Below, piece by piece: positions 53,259 to 64,000 of a DNA stretch of 64,000 bases. The stretch's first letter is position 1, and the number at the start of each line of letters is the position of its first letter. This DNA is from Chaetorhynchus papuensis. Lineage: Eukaryota; Chordata; Aves; Passeriformes; Rhipiduridae. A program made the position numbers and the translations under genes. Location of the stretch: positions 70,693 through 134,692 of the forward strand of contig VWYX01000792.1 of NCBI GenBank assembly GCA_013396525.1, given 5' to 3'. The notes below the pieces were generated by a model. That model was not told the origin of the DNA and did not search any database. It worked only from the letters and a program-made list of their open reading frames with translations.

Positions 53259-53645
53259 TAGAATCATAGAATCATTAAGTTTGGGAAAATATCTCTGAGG
53301 TCATTGAGTCCAGCCATCAACCCAGCACCGCCACCATGTTCACCATTAAACCATGTCCTCAGGTGCGGTATCCACATGGTTGGTTGAACACTTTCAGGGA
53401 TGGTGATTCCAGAGTTCCCCTAGGCAGTCTATTCCAATGCTTTACAGCCCTGTCCATGAACGTGTTTTTTCTGATACACAATCTAAACCTCCCCTGGTGC
53501 AGCTTGAGGCTGTTTGCTCTTGTCTGGTCACTTTTTGGCTGGGAAAAGAATCCGACCCTTACCTGACTGCAGCCTCTCAGGTAGTTGTAGAGAGCGGTAA
53601 GGTCTCCCCTGAGCCTCCATTTCTCCAGAAGCAGACCTTCCTAGT
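53259..53645 (-). mobile_element. CR1 LINE 3' end, antisense
   Basis: The block opens with tandem-like 'agaatcatagaatcattaag', the reverse complement of the CR1 terminal octamer repeats, and continues with 'gtccagccatcaacccagc', 'accattaaaccatgtcctc', 'ctaaacctcccctggtgcag' and 'gtagttgtagagagcggtaa', in the order of a bird CR1 3' region. About 390 bp are recognisable before it fades near 53645. The right edge is approximate. Confidence 0.92.
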
Positions 53646-54089
53646 AGAATTCTGCTGTAATCCTCACTATGACAGATTTCTGGAATCCTCTTCAGGACAC
53701 TATTCCTGTTTTCTATACTATATTGTTCATAAATGCAAGTCGTGCAACAGCACATTTGTATTTATGTGTGTGTGATTTCTAGGAACATTGGTACAACAGT
53801 ATTAATAATAATGCAACTACGGAGCATCTGACCTAGGGAATTCAAAATATTTATAGAGGTTTTCATAGTTATAAAAAATTAATGTTTTGCTTTCCAAAGT
53901 TAACGTTTACTGTTAAGTTTCTACTTGAACAGATTCTAATATGAGGATTTTTTCCCCTAATTTTCTTCTTACCCAGAAGAAAAAAAACCCAAAACCTAAT
54001 TTGCTTTTCAGTATTTATTTTGTCTTCATGAAGTGGAGCTGAACCAGAATTTGTGGACGTAAACATCAAGTTGTCTGTTTAAGTTTGGT

Positions 54090-54800
54090 CTAACAGTGAA
54101 AAACACGGCAATAGAATGACGCACAATGCAGAGACCTAGAAGATAAGGGGGCTGATGTGTCTGCCTCAAAAACCAACAGACAGATAGCTCTGGAGCCAGC
54201 CAAGGATTGTTGGTACTAACACACTGTGAGGAGGAACAGGATGTGGCTGGAGAAGGGAGCCGTGCGGAGGTACAGGCAGCACTTTACAGGGACAGATGTC
54301 CTTGCTTAGTTAAGCAGCACACAGCAAGTGCAGGGATGAGGCTGAGAAGTGGGCATGGGCTGTAGAGGGGAATCCAGACCACCTAACACCCCAGAAGCCC
54401 TTCCAGCCATATCTAGAAAGGTCTGAAAGAATAGATTGTCCATGATAACTAATTTGCATAGAAAGTGAGAAACCTATCTCCAAAGCAGGGAAAACTTACC
54501 CTGTAAACAGGTCCCTCCATGCAGCCCGGTCTGCTTGGTCTGCATGTGCAACCCAGCACCCTGAACAGCTGGACCATGCCAGAGCCAGGACTGATGTTCT
54601 CCTCTCTTCTTCTCTTTATCTCTTCCCCTTCTCCTTCTCTCTCTTCACTTTCCCTCTTTATCCAAAAGCCACTGCCATGTGCTTATATGGTAGGTCAGGG
54701 CCTAACCTGACCCAATTTCCATGCCAAGTGTGTATTTGTGAGCTTTTGTGGATCCTCTGACTTCTGTCATTCCTTTGACCACAAATCTTGGGTGCTCCCT
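54090..54800 (+). mobile_element. Possible LTR-like or other repeat block, unclassified
   Basis: A region of altered composition relative to the intron, with an octamer motif (ATTTGCAT at about 54452), a long pyrimidine tract (about 54598-54662) and a following stretch (GGGCCTAACCTGACCC, then CCTCTGACTTCTGTCATTCC) that reads like the promoter-to-end part of an avian ERV LTR. I could not define terminal TG/CA ends or a target-site duplication and cannot name a family. Treat as a candidate repeat only. Confidence 0.25.
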
Positions 54801-56909
54801 TTCACTTAAGGGTAGGACTTACAGATAGCAATGGACAAAATAAGAATGTTATCTGTAGGGATTCCTGCATTTTTTCCATATTTTCCTTCTATCCATAGAC
54901 TGTTGGTTTTGGGTGTTATTTCCATATTGCTATAAAAATAAATTGCACACACACATACAGATACAGGAATATGTATAATTTTAAATCCTTCTAGATACAG
55001 GTATATAGGGATAAAAAATCATTCTGTATAACCCATGTGCCTGACTTGCTTACTGCCCTAATGGAGTGAGCATCCGTGACTTAGTAATACCAGTAATACC
55101 TCATGACACATTAATGCATGTAGATCTGCTGCTCTGTTGCTACAGGCAATAAAACACCTAGAGTTAGAACTGTGAATGCTCTCCAGTACGTCTTACAGAA
55201 CTTGTGATTGGGCTGTGCTGGTTTTCTCTCAGAAGTAGGGTTCTCACATTGTAAACCACTTATTTTATGGGGGAAATGTCACAGTTGGAATAAATCCCAG
55301 CAGACAAGGTCTTGTGAAGGTTGTTTAAATGTACAAAATCTTTATTACGGAAGATGTTACGGAAAAAAGCAAATTCAAGCAAACAATACGCAACGTTTTT
55401 ACAAGTAAGCATTCTGCCTCCTATATCCTGCTTGTAAATGGGTGGTGGTATTATTATAAAGGGCATTTTTTTGTATAATTATAACACATGGGTGGCTGCT
55501 AATGAGGAGACTTCCCAGAAAAACCTTTTATACGTTGCCCATTCAAACTGTTCATGCAATGCTGTAACATCATTCTAAACTCTTCTCTTTGGTGAGCAGT
55601 AGGTTTGTGTTTATGTGTATTAGGCTGCGGAGTTAGAGTTATGATAATGAGTTCACAGTTTTTTACTTTCTTTCCTCTCACTCCTTCATCCTGCAGCTCT
55701 CAGTCTTCCCTCGCATAGGGAGATTTCAAGGCAGTCTGCAATAATCCGGTGACTCGTGTCTGTTAAAATTCAGACCCAGTTCAATGCCACACTGCTTTAG
55801 TGCCCTGCAAAAACCACAGCTATGAGGCTGCCACAAAATTCTGACCATGGTGAAGCGGTTGCAGCGGCAGTACAGGAATCACACCCTGCACCAAGAATGC
55901 CTGCTACTGTTTTTAGTGGGATAGAGGAGCTGCGGGTGTGCTGCTGCCTCATAGTGCACCCCTTGTGTGCTCTGCTGTGGGTAGCTACTACAAACTCTTA
56001 CCTAGCGAGCCAGAAATACTGACTGGCACATCCAGGAGACAGCACAAGGGTGAATTCTGCCACAGGTCTGCCGTAGGAACTGCCACTGTCCATCACCAGA
56101 GGTGAACCTAAGAAAAACAAAAATAATTTAGGATGTAAGCTAGCAAGCTACAGAGACTCATTTGTTTTCACATAGGTGGAGGATGCTATGGCAGTGGAAG
56201 GTTTACCTAAAGACAGGAAAGGAAGTCATTGTCTATGATGTTTTATAATTAAAATAGCATTGTTGTATAAGCTGGTAATATCATTGTAGTATGGAACATA
56301 ACAAGTTGTGGTGTTATGATCCCTGAATATTCTACAGTTGCATTTGAAGGACTAGCTATTAACATAAAACACAGGCTCTAAGATAGTTGGTAGGGATCAT
56401 TTCTGTAAACACCATGATTTTTTAAAATCAGGCAGTACTTAAGTACAACCACAAAAATACCTCTGAAAAACATCAAGTTGTAACATCACTGAATGTACCA
56501 AACAGAAAAATGTTGTATTTAAAGAGAGAAAGATATGGCATTAATAAAATCAGGATAATAGGCCTTGAATGGCCAAAAGAACAACATAAAGAAATGTCAC
56601 AGAATGTAAGCATGTAATATCTTAAAATGTTCTTCAGAAAGGAGGAGGTTTTGAAGAAAGAACTAACACTTCAGATAAGCTCTGGGGCTGGTTTTTGTCA
56701 GATGAGAGGTAGCTCATGATTTCAGTTGATGTGATTATGGTATTTAAGCCTATCAGTTGTTGAGGAAAAAGTGGCAGAGTGCAGGGACATTCTTTGAACA
56801 GTATCAGTCCTGGCTGTTCTGCAGCAGGCGCTTCCTGGTTAGGGTTTGTTTTTTCAATGAGTCACTAATTGTTGCGATGTTTGTTTTGTTTTGTCTTGCT
56901 TTCTTTTAG

Positions 56910-57073
56910 ATAACTGTAGTGACTTGAATTCAGAACTGCAGAGAGTGCTGACAGGTCTGGAAAATGTTGTCTGCGGGAGGAAGAAAAGCAGCTGCAGTTT
57001 ATCGGTGGCAGAAGTGGACAGACACATTGAGCAACTTACTACTGCCAGCGAACATTGTGATTTAGCCATTAAG
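56910..57073 (+). CDS. MCC: MCC coding exon, conserved Ser-rich and coiled-coil segment
   Basis: Completes the Asp codon and reads NCSDLNSELQRVLTGLENVV, then CGRKKSSCSLSVAEVDRHIE and QLTTASEHCDLAIK. This is identical or nearly identical to human MCC over 54 residues. 164 bp; acceptor TTGCTTTCTTTTAG, donor AAG|GTAATG, ending in phase 0. The basic patch GRKKSS followed by Ser/Cys is a plausible regulatory or phosphorylation site, which is inference. Helical heptads resume on either side of it. Confidence 0.97.
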
Positions 57074-57478
57074 GTAATGGTAACATTAGGCTCTAAAACG
57101 CAGCGTGCTCATTGACTCAGACACCTGATCACTTCTGCAGTAATCACACTTCCCTTCCAGAGGTGTTAAAAGTACTTCACAGGAGTCAACTCGAGTTCAC
57201 AGTGTGTGTTTGGTAAGTTTTGACACACCTGTTCTACACCTTGCAAGGTCCAGGAGGAGCCACTTTTGACCTCAAAACAGAAATATATTTGTCTTATGCT
57301 CATTTCAAAGATAAGAGAAATGGGGATACTCAACATTTAATTTACTTTCTTAAGCAAGTTTGCTTATCCAGCAAACAAGTTGTCACCTGCCCAAGGTCCT
57401 ACAGATAATCATTGACCAGTGACTGAAAACACAATGTGTATGCCTGGGTTGTGATTCAACTGTCTTAAAATCTAAAGC

Positions 57479-57862
57479 TCTCCTGGTTCCAGCCAGGAGG
57501 GGGTTAATTTTTGCAGTAGCCAGGAGGGAACATGGCCAGGTTATCTTGTATCCCTCATTTTCCAGGAAGGGGGGAAGGGGTCCCTTCCTGGTCGTATATT
57601 CTTGGGAGTGAGAGCTCTTGTTCAAATTGTCCATTTCTTGTACACTCTATTATTAGTATTTTTGTTGTTTCTGTTCATTTTCTTACCCCATTGCTGTTTC
57701 CAGTAAATAGTTCTTATCTCACCCCCTGATCTTTGCCTTTTGTGCCTCTGATTTCCCTTTCCATCCCACCACAGGGGACTGGGTAGTGAGTGTGCAGGGC
57801 GTGGTTTGGAGTTGTTTCAGTGGGAGCACTAAATTGGGGAGCACCATTCCTAAACCACAACA
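57479..57862 (+). mobile_element. Candidate solo LTR of an endogenous retrovirus
   Basis: A block of about 384 bases begins just after AAAGC (57474-57478) and ends CCACAACA just before a second AAAGC (57863-57867), giving a 5-bp candidate target-site duplication. Inside are CTGGTTCCAGCCAGGAGG near the 5' end, a TATATT at 57595-57600, a T-rich stretch, GCTGTTTCCAGTAAATAG with AGTAAA as a possible polyadenylation signal (57702-57707), then a G-rich tail ending in a CTAAACCACAACA-like sequence. This order resembles songbird LTRs. The 5' end is TC rather than the canonical TG, so the boundary or the TSD may be off by a base or two. No internal retroviral genes are present. Confidence 0.65.
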
Positions 57863-59073
57863 AAAGCTAATTTAACACAAAGCATTTGTTGTGCATTAGT
57901 TCAAATAAGACAAGTCAGGCTTAGGAACAAATAATTCAAGTGCTGTCTGTATGTGTTGCATTTATTGTGAATGTAACAGAACAAGGAGACGGATGTTTGG
58001 TGGCACATGTAACAAAAGGCACTGCAATTCAGAACCTGAAAGCAAGGGAGCCACAGAGAATCTTCCTATATACAGGGGAAAATGTGAAAAAGTTTTTTGT
58101 GTCATATGGAAAGGTGTCAGTCACTCATTTATACAAGAAAAATTATATTGACAGTTTGCTCTAGAAGTGGGGAGGTCTGTGAGCATTCTAGATGGCTTTG
58201 ACAGCCCTTTGTCTTATTACTGGGAAAAGTTCCTTCTGTCCCTGGTGGCGTCTGAGAAATATAACAAAATATAAAGAAATTAATGTTGAGTAATAATTTG
58301 AAGAATGTGTGTATATTTGACTTCTGATCTCTTGGGATCAGTATTAAAGCAATTTATTTGAATGTCTCAGAGGATTAGGACCAGTACTTTGAATGTTGCC
58401 AAGTAATATTTGGAATTTTAGGGTTAACTGTTTTCAGAAGTCACTGTTCACCAAAAGAGAGACTGTGGATTCTGGGAAATAGATAGAGATCAGCCTGTGT
58501 GAGGCCCACAGAGGTATCTGAAGTGAGATGTGTTTAATATAGCAAAACCTACATGTAGAGTCTCTCTCTACCATTCCACCCCTGGGTGCAGGTCTTTTCT
58601 GCTTTCCTGTTTCCTCCGAGAAAAAATTGAGAGATTTTTAAAGTGGGTGGAATCATGAATAGAAACCTGAAATATTCTATCTTTTGCTTTGACTATTGGC
58701 TTTTTTCTTCACCAGCAGACTAATGCATTTAAATGTTTTAAATCCTTCAAGTTTGGTGGTTAAATTTCACTAGGTTCCTTTTAATGCAGTTGCTGCTGAA
58801 TTTTTTTTTCTTTTATACAGATCATGTGATCCTAGCTAACTCAATTGTTTCTGTCCCACAAAAACTGAAAAGACCTTGAAATTAAATTTATCAGATTGCT
58901 TTACAAACTGAACAGTTACAAAAGCGTCCTTTAAGAAAAGGATTTAAGAAAATTTCCACAGAATAGTCTGGTTAATGCTTCATTTATTTTGGAGACCACA
59001 TCAGTAACAGATACCTAACCAGTAAAATTTTGCTGATTAAAAAAGCTGTAAATACTTCCAAGCATGAAACATT

Positions 59074-59465
59074 TAGAACATGAGAACAGCTGTACTGGGT
59101 TGGACCAAAAGTCCATCTGCCTAGTGGCAAATGCTAATGGAAAGACAGCATCAAAAATGACGTGCACAGTATGTTCTTCCCCTTCCGTCAAAGATGCTTC
59201 CAGCAAAGTGGGTCTGCAGGGACTTGAGCCAAAGATGATGTCTACCCATTGTAATGGGTAGAATTTTCTTCCTTATTTCTGTCTACAGTGTTTTTTAACC
59301 TGTCTAAATTTTTGGCCTCCATAAATTGCATTAGGAATAAATTTTGCCGTTGAGTTACACTATGTGAAGAAGTACTGCTTCTGCTTCTTTTAAACCTGAT
59401 ACTTGCTGATTTAATCTGATACCATGTCTGTAACAGAACACTTCTTGTAAAGAAAATAAGGCAGG
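59074..59465 (-). mobile_element. Ancient CR1-family LINE 3' region, antisense
   Basis: 'agaacatgagaacagctgta' followed by 'ctgggttggaccaaaagtcc' and 'atctgcctagt', and later 'ggcctccataaattgcatta', 'tgtgaagaagtactgcttct' and 'tttaaacctgatacttgctg', occur in the order of an old amniote CR1 3' region read antisense. Divergence and small gaps indicate an old insertion, probably predating birds or early in bird evolution (inference). Confidence 0.75.
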
Positions 59466-60513
59466 AGAGCACTGATGGCAGTGTCAGAGACAAGGCTGGA
59501 ATTACCATGATATGACATCCTGCTGCTGTGTGCTCAGAACACAACATTGTCATTCAATCCCATACTCTGTGAAATTATACCTGAATTATCTGCTATGCAG
59601 CAACACATCAGATAAAACTGCTCCGTAATGCTGCTTTGAAGAAGTCAAATCAACGTTATTTTACATAGCTATATCTGTGTACAGTGTTTATGTTTCATTT
59701 TCCATAGAGGATGGTTGGGAGCATATTGGACTCCAGAGAATTGCTGTAGTAGTAGTGCTCTGAGGAGAAGCAGTGCCTTAGGAAAGGTAGGGGTTGGGAA
59801 AATAGCTACACTGGAGCATGGGGAATAAGGAGGAAGGAGGCAGCAGCAGAACTTCACATTAGAGGGATGAGAAAACAGCAGGAGAAGTTTGAGAGGGGTG
59901 TTGGGGGGAAGAAGGGAGAGGAGAAATCAGCAGCAAAGAGGCACTGTTTAAAATACAGCTGGCATCCTCAAAAGAGAATGCTCCTGCCATTACAGAGCTT
60001 CTCTTTACACTGTGAGATTAACCACCCTGAGCTTATTCAGAACTTGAACTCATCCTCATGTTGTGTTGAAATAATTTACCTTGTCATAATTTCAGACCTA
60101 TGGATCCAAGTGAAGCTAATACAAGGGAGAGCTGTGGCTTCATTCATCTCACAGAGATGTTGCAAGGCTCTGCTTTTTCAGAAAAGTCATTTCAGTTTCC
60201 TGCCAAATCTGTAAGCAGAATTACGGTGCAGATACTCTGTCAATAGAGTTTCATAATTGTGGCTCTAGATATATTGCAGTTTTATGTAAGAGAGACATGA
60301 AATACAATTCAGAAGGATAAACTGAACAAATAATAAAATTTCATTGATACCTCAAAGTCACACAGTGCTGAAAACACTGGGAAGATTTCTTGCAGAAAAA
60401 ACAAAAGTTGTGTCTCTAACTAGGTTTGTAATTTTCAATTGTACTCTAGTTGGTTCTTTTGGTCCCTCCCAATTTAAAGAAATAAACATGGTAGTAATTT
60501 TTGTTATATGGAC

Positions 60514-60562
60514 AATCATAGATTCATAGAATATGCTGAATTGGAAGGGACCCATCAGGATG
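60514..60562 (-). mobile_element. Short CR1 3' stub, antisense
   Basis: 'aatcatagattcatagaata' followed by 'tgctgaattggaagggaccc' is the terminal repeat and last few dozen bases of a bird CR1 element. Only about 49 bases remain, an extreme 5' truncation. Confidence 0.8.
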
Positions 60563-61733
60563 TAAGTGTTCTTTTGAATAAAACAATTAAATAGGTTATT
60601 ATTAACGTTGGTGCATGAGTTATCTTCCATATTAGATGTAAAAGTATAGGCTTTAGCTATAACTTTTTTTTTGGTTAGCCAGTTAAATGAAACTTTCTGC
60701 ATTGCCAGTGATGTCAAGTATTCTTTTGTTGTCCGTGTTTCTTCCCATCATTTTAATACACACTGCTCTCAGGGAGATTAAAAAGCTTATGGGCAACATT
60801 TGGAGTGGTTTTGCTTGTTGCAGACATCTTCCACAGCTGAAGAACTGGAACACAGGCACGGCATACACTGGGTAGTAGATTCTAGACTGCACGTTGAGCG
60901 TTACGCTGTGTTTCAGGATGTTGGGTGGCCAGTCTGACAGTCAGTTCAGGCACAGCAGTATTCCCTTGCTGGTGGTGGGTGCCTGTAGCTTAGTTTCACC
61001 CCCTGGAAGTTCCTGCATGTCCCTTGTACTGAACAGTGCCTACAAGGCACAGCTCTGAGCACAGAGGTGGGATGGGAAGTGCTGAATGGCATTGTGTCCC
61101 AGGGAAACCCAGCCTTTTTTTAGGCACTAGAGAGGCTGTAACATCCCCTGTAAGCCTAGCCAAGGCCAGAGTTCTTTCTTTTATTTTGCTGTTACCTCAA
61201 GGAAAGAACATACTCAGGGACATGGGAAAGAAGAGCCGTCTTTTAATCCTCTCCCACTCTTTTCCTTGCCCTTTTGTGGCATTGGTCTGGCAATAAATAA
61301 GGTCTCATGCCATGCACGTTCACAGGCTGCTCATTTCTGCCTGTTACTCAGCAGGGAAACAATAAGTACAGTGCTCGCCCATGACAAGGAGTCATTAATT
61401 TGTTCTAAAGTATTCCGAGATTAAACTACCAGGATTGCTGGCATTCACAGGTGACATGTTTTATTTGCATGTATTTGTCTTTTTTGGTGTTTGTCAGTAT
61501 GAAATGTTTTAATGAAACTGTCAAATGTTTTAATGGTCAAACTGTCAAAGAAAATAAGTAACAATTTGTTTTTATATTACTTAGCAAACAAACAAACTAA
61601 TGATGTTGAGAGGCTGGGAGTATATATATGTGTGTAGAGTTGCCTGTTAACACACATTTCTGTCCCGTCTATCCGTTAGTCTTGCTCAGTCGTCTTTGCT
61701 CCTTTCTGTTTGTTGATGACTCTGTTTTTGCAG

Positions 61734-61940
61734 ACCGTGGAGGAGATAGAGGGTGTGCTGGGACGTGACCTTTATCCAAACCTGTCTGAGGAGAGGTCTC
61801 GGTGGGAGAAGGAGCTGGCTGGCCTGCGAGAAGAGAATGAGAGTCTCACAGCCATGCTGTGCAGCAAAGAGGAGGAGCTCAACAGGACCAAGGCCACCAT
61901 GAACGCTGTCCGTGAAGAGAGGGACAGGCTGCGTAGAAGG
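61734..61940 (+). CDS. MCC: MCC coding exon, coiled coil (last in window)
   Basis: Reads TVEEIEGVLGRDLYPNLSEE, RSRWEKELAGLREENESLTA, MLCSKEEELNRTKATMNAVR and EERDRLRRR: 69 residues, nearly identical to human MCC (NLSEE for NLAEE, NAVR for NAIR). 207 bp, phase 0 at both ends; acceptor TCTGTTTTTGCAG, donor AGG|GTAAGG. It is strongly helical, with an acidic-basic coiled coil ending in an Arg cluster. If the donor were not used, the frame would add six residues (VRLLHR) and stop at TGA. The next exon, expected to start with VRELQ, is not in the window. Confidence 0.97.
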
Positions 61941-64000
61941 GTAAGGCTGCTGCACAGATGATGCCTTCTTCTTCCTCCAGCCTGTGTGATTTTGTCACCA
62001 GAACAGGCTTCTCTTTAATCTCACTTCCTGTGCTGGCTGTAGGGCTTTTTGTTTTTGCAAAGCTGGGCTATACAAATGACAAAATTAGGACAGAACTGAA
62101 CATAATTGAAAAAGAGCGTGTGACAAACAGCCAGCGTGCACAACAACCTGATTTCAGGATCATGTGTTAACAGAAAAACTGATATTCATCTTCAAGGAAG
62201 CATATGTAACTTGGCTATAGAGAAAGCAGATGTTCATCTAGTGAACTTTCCTGTGAGGCTCTTTTTTCCTGTAAACAACAAATATTTCTTTGTTTTTTGA
62301 TGGGAATTCAGTTTGTGATTAGGAGAAAGAAAAAGAGCAGGACTCCTGTCAGTGGGTAATAATTCTCATACTGAACAATAAGTAGTTCCAGCCGTGTCCT
62401 GCTTCCCAGTCTACATTTTATGATGCTTTAAGGTCAGATAAAATGACCTTTGTGCTTTGTGTGGAGTCCAAATTTAAAAAAAGGTGGGGGGAGAAATTTG
62501 TTTACAAAAAAAGATACAAGATCCAAGAAAATGTGACCTCAGTCTCGGTTACTTTTAAAATCTCTTAACTTTGTACCTGTTAAACTTGCAGAGTTTTGGC
62601 TAGATATGAAGTATTCTTGGTTTTGAAACAGGCAGTTTAGGGTTTGTGTTCAGTCTGAAAGACAATTCAGACCACCATATCATGGTAAATTATTGCAAGT
62701 ATTACTCTTTACCAACTGGCAGCAGATCAGCTTTTTTTGCTGTTCTAAACCAACGTTGTTGTGCAGTGACTGCGCCATTTTAGCATGAACCTGCGTTGTG
62801 TGAGATTTCCAATCTTCAGATATGAAGCCACAAACTACCTTTTCAAAACTCTCTATCCTCTCCTAACACTGAAAAGTCATGTGTGATGAGGCAAGAATAG
62901 CAATCTCCTATTGTATAAAGCAAGACCACTTCAATTTTTCCTTTATAAATTTTTTTCTTATTATATACCATAGGCTGTTTTCAGTCCTGAAATTTTTTGA
63001 CTGATTTTATAGTGACAATTTTTTTTAGCGGAGGCAGTACTACCCCTTGAGCTACAGAAGTAGCATTTGTGGACTGGCTGGATTGTTGCCAGATTGAGGG
63101 GCGGATACTGACATAAGCAGGCAGAAAATGGAAGTGTGTGCTTGAGAAATTTGCTTACATGGATGCAGATATTGACACTACGGGTGGTACAGATCAATAC
63201 TGAGTTATCAAATGAGAAAAAGATAGGTGGCCTTGAGCATAGAAAAAGATGCATGTTTTGAGAAGTATGGCATGCAAGTTAAGGGGCTTGAAAGAATGGT
63301 CACAAAAATTTGTGCTGATAGCCAGGAGCACCTCAGTTCAGAACCAGAAAAGGGAAGACAGTTGGTGTTGTACCCTCAGGGATCAGCATGGCTGAGCTAT
63401 AGTGGCAGATTCAGTCCGATGAGGTACCAGAGAAATTATTTCCAGTAGAGACTGGAAAAACTGTATAAAGAGTAGCGAGATCTGATCTGGAATGTTATAT
63501 GTCATTCTTATCTCTTATGGATGTAAAGATGCAGTTTAAATTTGCAAAAAATGATGTACACCATGGTCAGAGAAATGGGCATTATCTGTGGAGAAGGGAC
63601 TTGTCCTGTTCAGCATGGCGAAACAAAACCTTTTTTTTGTTTTCTCTTTACAAGTGCTAGAGAAATAAAATAAAAATGGGAGTAATGGCTCTCTAAACTT
63701 AGGGACAAAACTGGAGCAAGAACAGATTAGTAAGAACCACTTGTGGCTGTATGAGGCCAGAACCTAGACTGTGAAGAGTCTAAGAGACAAGAAGATTGTG
63801 GTTCTGAAGAAACAGTAAGGAGTAAGGCTACTGACTAACTACTTTCTAAATGGAGCTTTAAATATTAAAGTTACGTTTGTATAATAAAATATATGACTGT
63901 GCAGGGATACCTGTTAAAATCAGGATCATTGCATTAGGATTGTATCCGAAGGAAAGCAGAAAAAGCCAGGTTAACACAGCTGCATTAATGCTAGAGCCAG
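61941..64000 (+). other. MCC: MCC intron, continues beyond the window
   Basis: 2.06 kb of AT-rich intronic sequence starting with a consensus GTAAGG donor. No recognisable exon, tRNA or well-preserved repeat was seen. The open frame at 63227-63448 has no recognisable homology and is taken as chance. Confidence 0.75.

Larger units (their letters stand above)
53077..56909 (+). other. MCC: MCC intron
   Basis: 3.8 kb, the shortest intron between recognised exons. It contains an antisense CR1 (53259-53645) and a possible LTR-like block (about 54090-54800) with a pyrimidine-rich tract at 54598-54662. Otherwise ordinary AT-rich intron; no other coding exon recognised. Confidence 0.8.
57074..61733 (+). 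other. MCC: MCC intron
   Basis: 4.7 kb. It contains the candidate solo LTR (57479-57862), an ancient antisense CR1-like fragment (59074-59465) and a short CR1 3' stub (60514-60562). It ends in a TCTGTTTTTGCAG acceptor. No extra coding exon recognised. Confidence 0.8.

Noticed and set aside
53528..53755. Minus-strand 75-codon frame next to the MCC exon
   Set aside because: It lies mostly within the CR1 3' region and is not a gene.
63227..63448. 73-codon open frame near the window end
   Set aside because: No similarity to the expected next MCC exon (VRELQ...) and no splice signals at suitable places.
1..64000. tRNA, rRNA, CRISPR arrays, operons, prokaryotic promoters
   Set aside because: None seen; the sequence is clearly vertebrate nuclear DNA with spliced exons and LINE/LTR remnants.

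Overview
This is a vertebrate nuclear window, almost certainly from a bird. It is AT-rich, has long introns and a single CpG island. It carries CR1 LINE 3' ends typical of bird genomes, plus an LTR-like element resembling those of songbird-type genomes. The narrower placement (Neoaves, perhaps a passerine) rests only on how the repeats look and is tentative.

The one gene I can support is MCC (colorectal mutant cancer protein), on the + strand and incomplete at both ends. Five internal coding exons (38988-39101, 45862-46004, 52940-53076, 56910-57073, 61734-61940) join in one frame with compatible phases. They encode 255 residues, about residues 20-275 of the 829-residue short human isoform. 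The segment is mainly coiled coil. The C-terminal two thirds of the protein, including the PDZ-binding tail, lies beyond base 64000. The exon carrying the start codon was not identified.

Layout. Positions 1-12589 hold no recognisable gene; this is either upstream flank or an intron of a long MCC isoform. At about 12590-13160 there is a G+C-rich CpG island with GC boxes, G-quadruplex-prone runs and consensus splice donors, the best candidate for an MCC promoter and non-coding first exon. A roughly 26-kb intron-like stretch follows to 38987. From 38988 to 61940 the five exons are separated by introns of 3.8 to 6.9 kb, and the next intron runs to the end of the window. Coding sequence is only about 1.2 percent of the window.

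The rest is intronic or flanking DNA. It holds old and younger CR1 fragments, one candidate solo LTR with matching 5-bp flanks (57479-57862), a second possible LTR-like block, a few microsatellites and three perfect short hairpins. I saw no tRNA, rRNA, CRISPR or prokaryotic feature. I found no convincing new biological system. The most useful open questions are where MCC translation starts in this species and whether two open, phase-compatible segments near 31 kb are alternative first exons.
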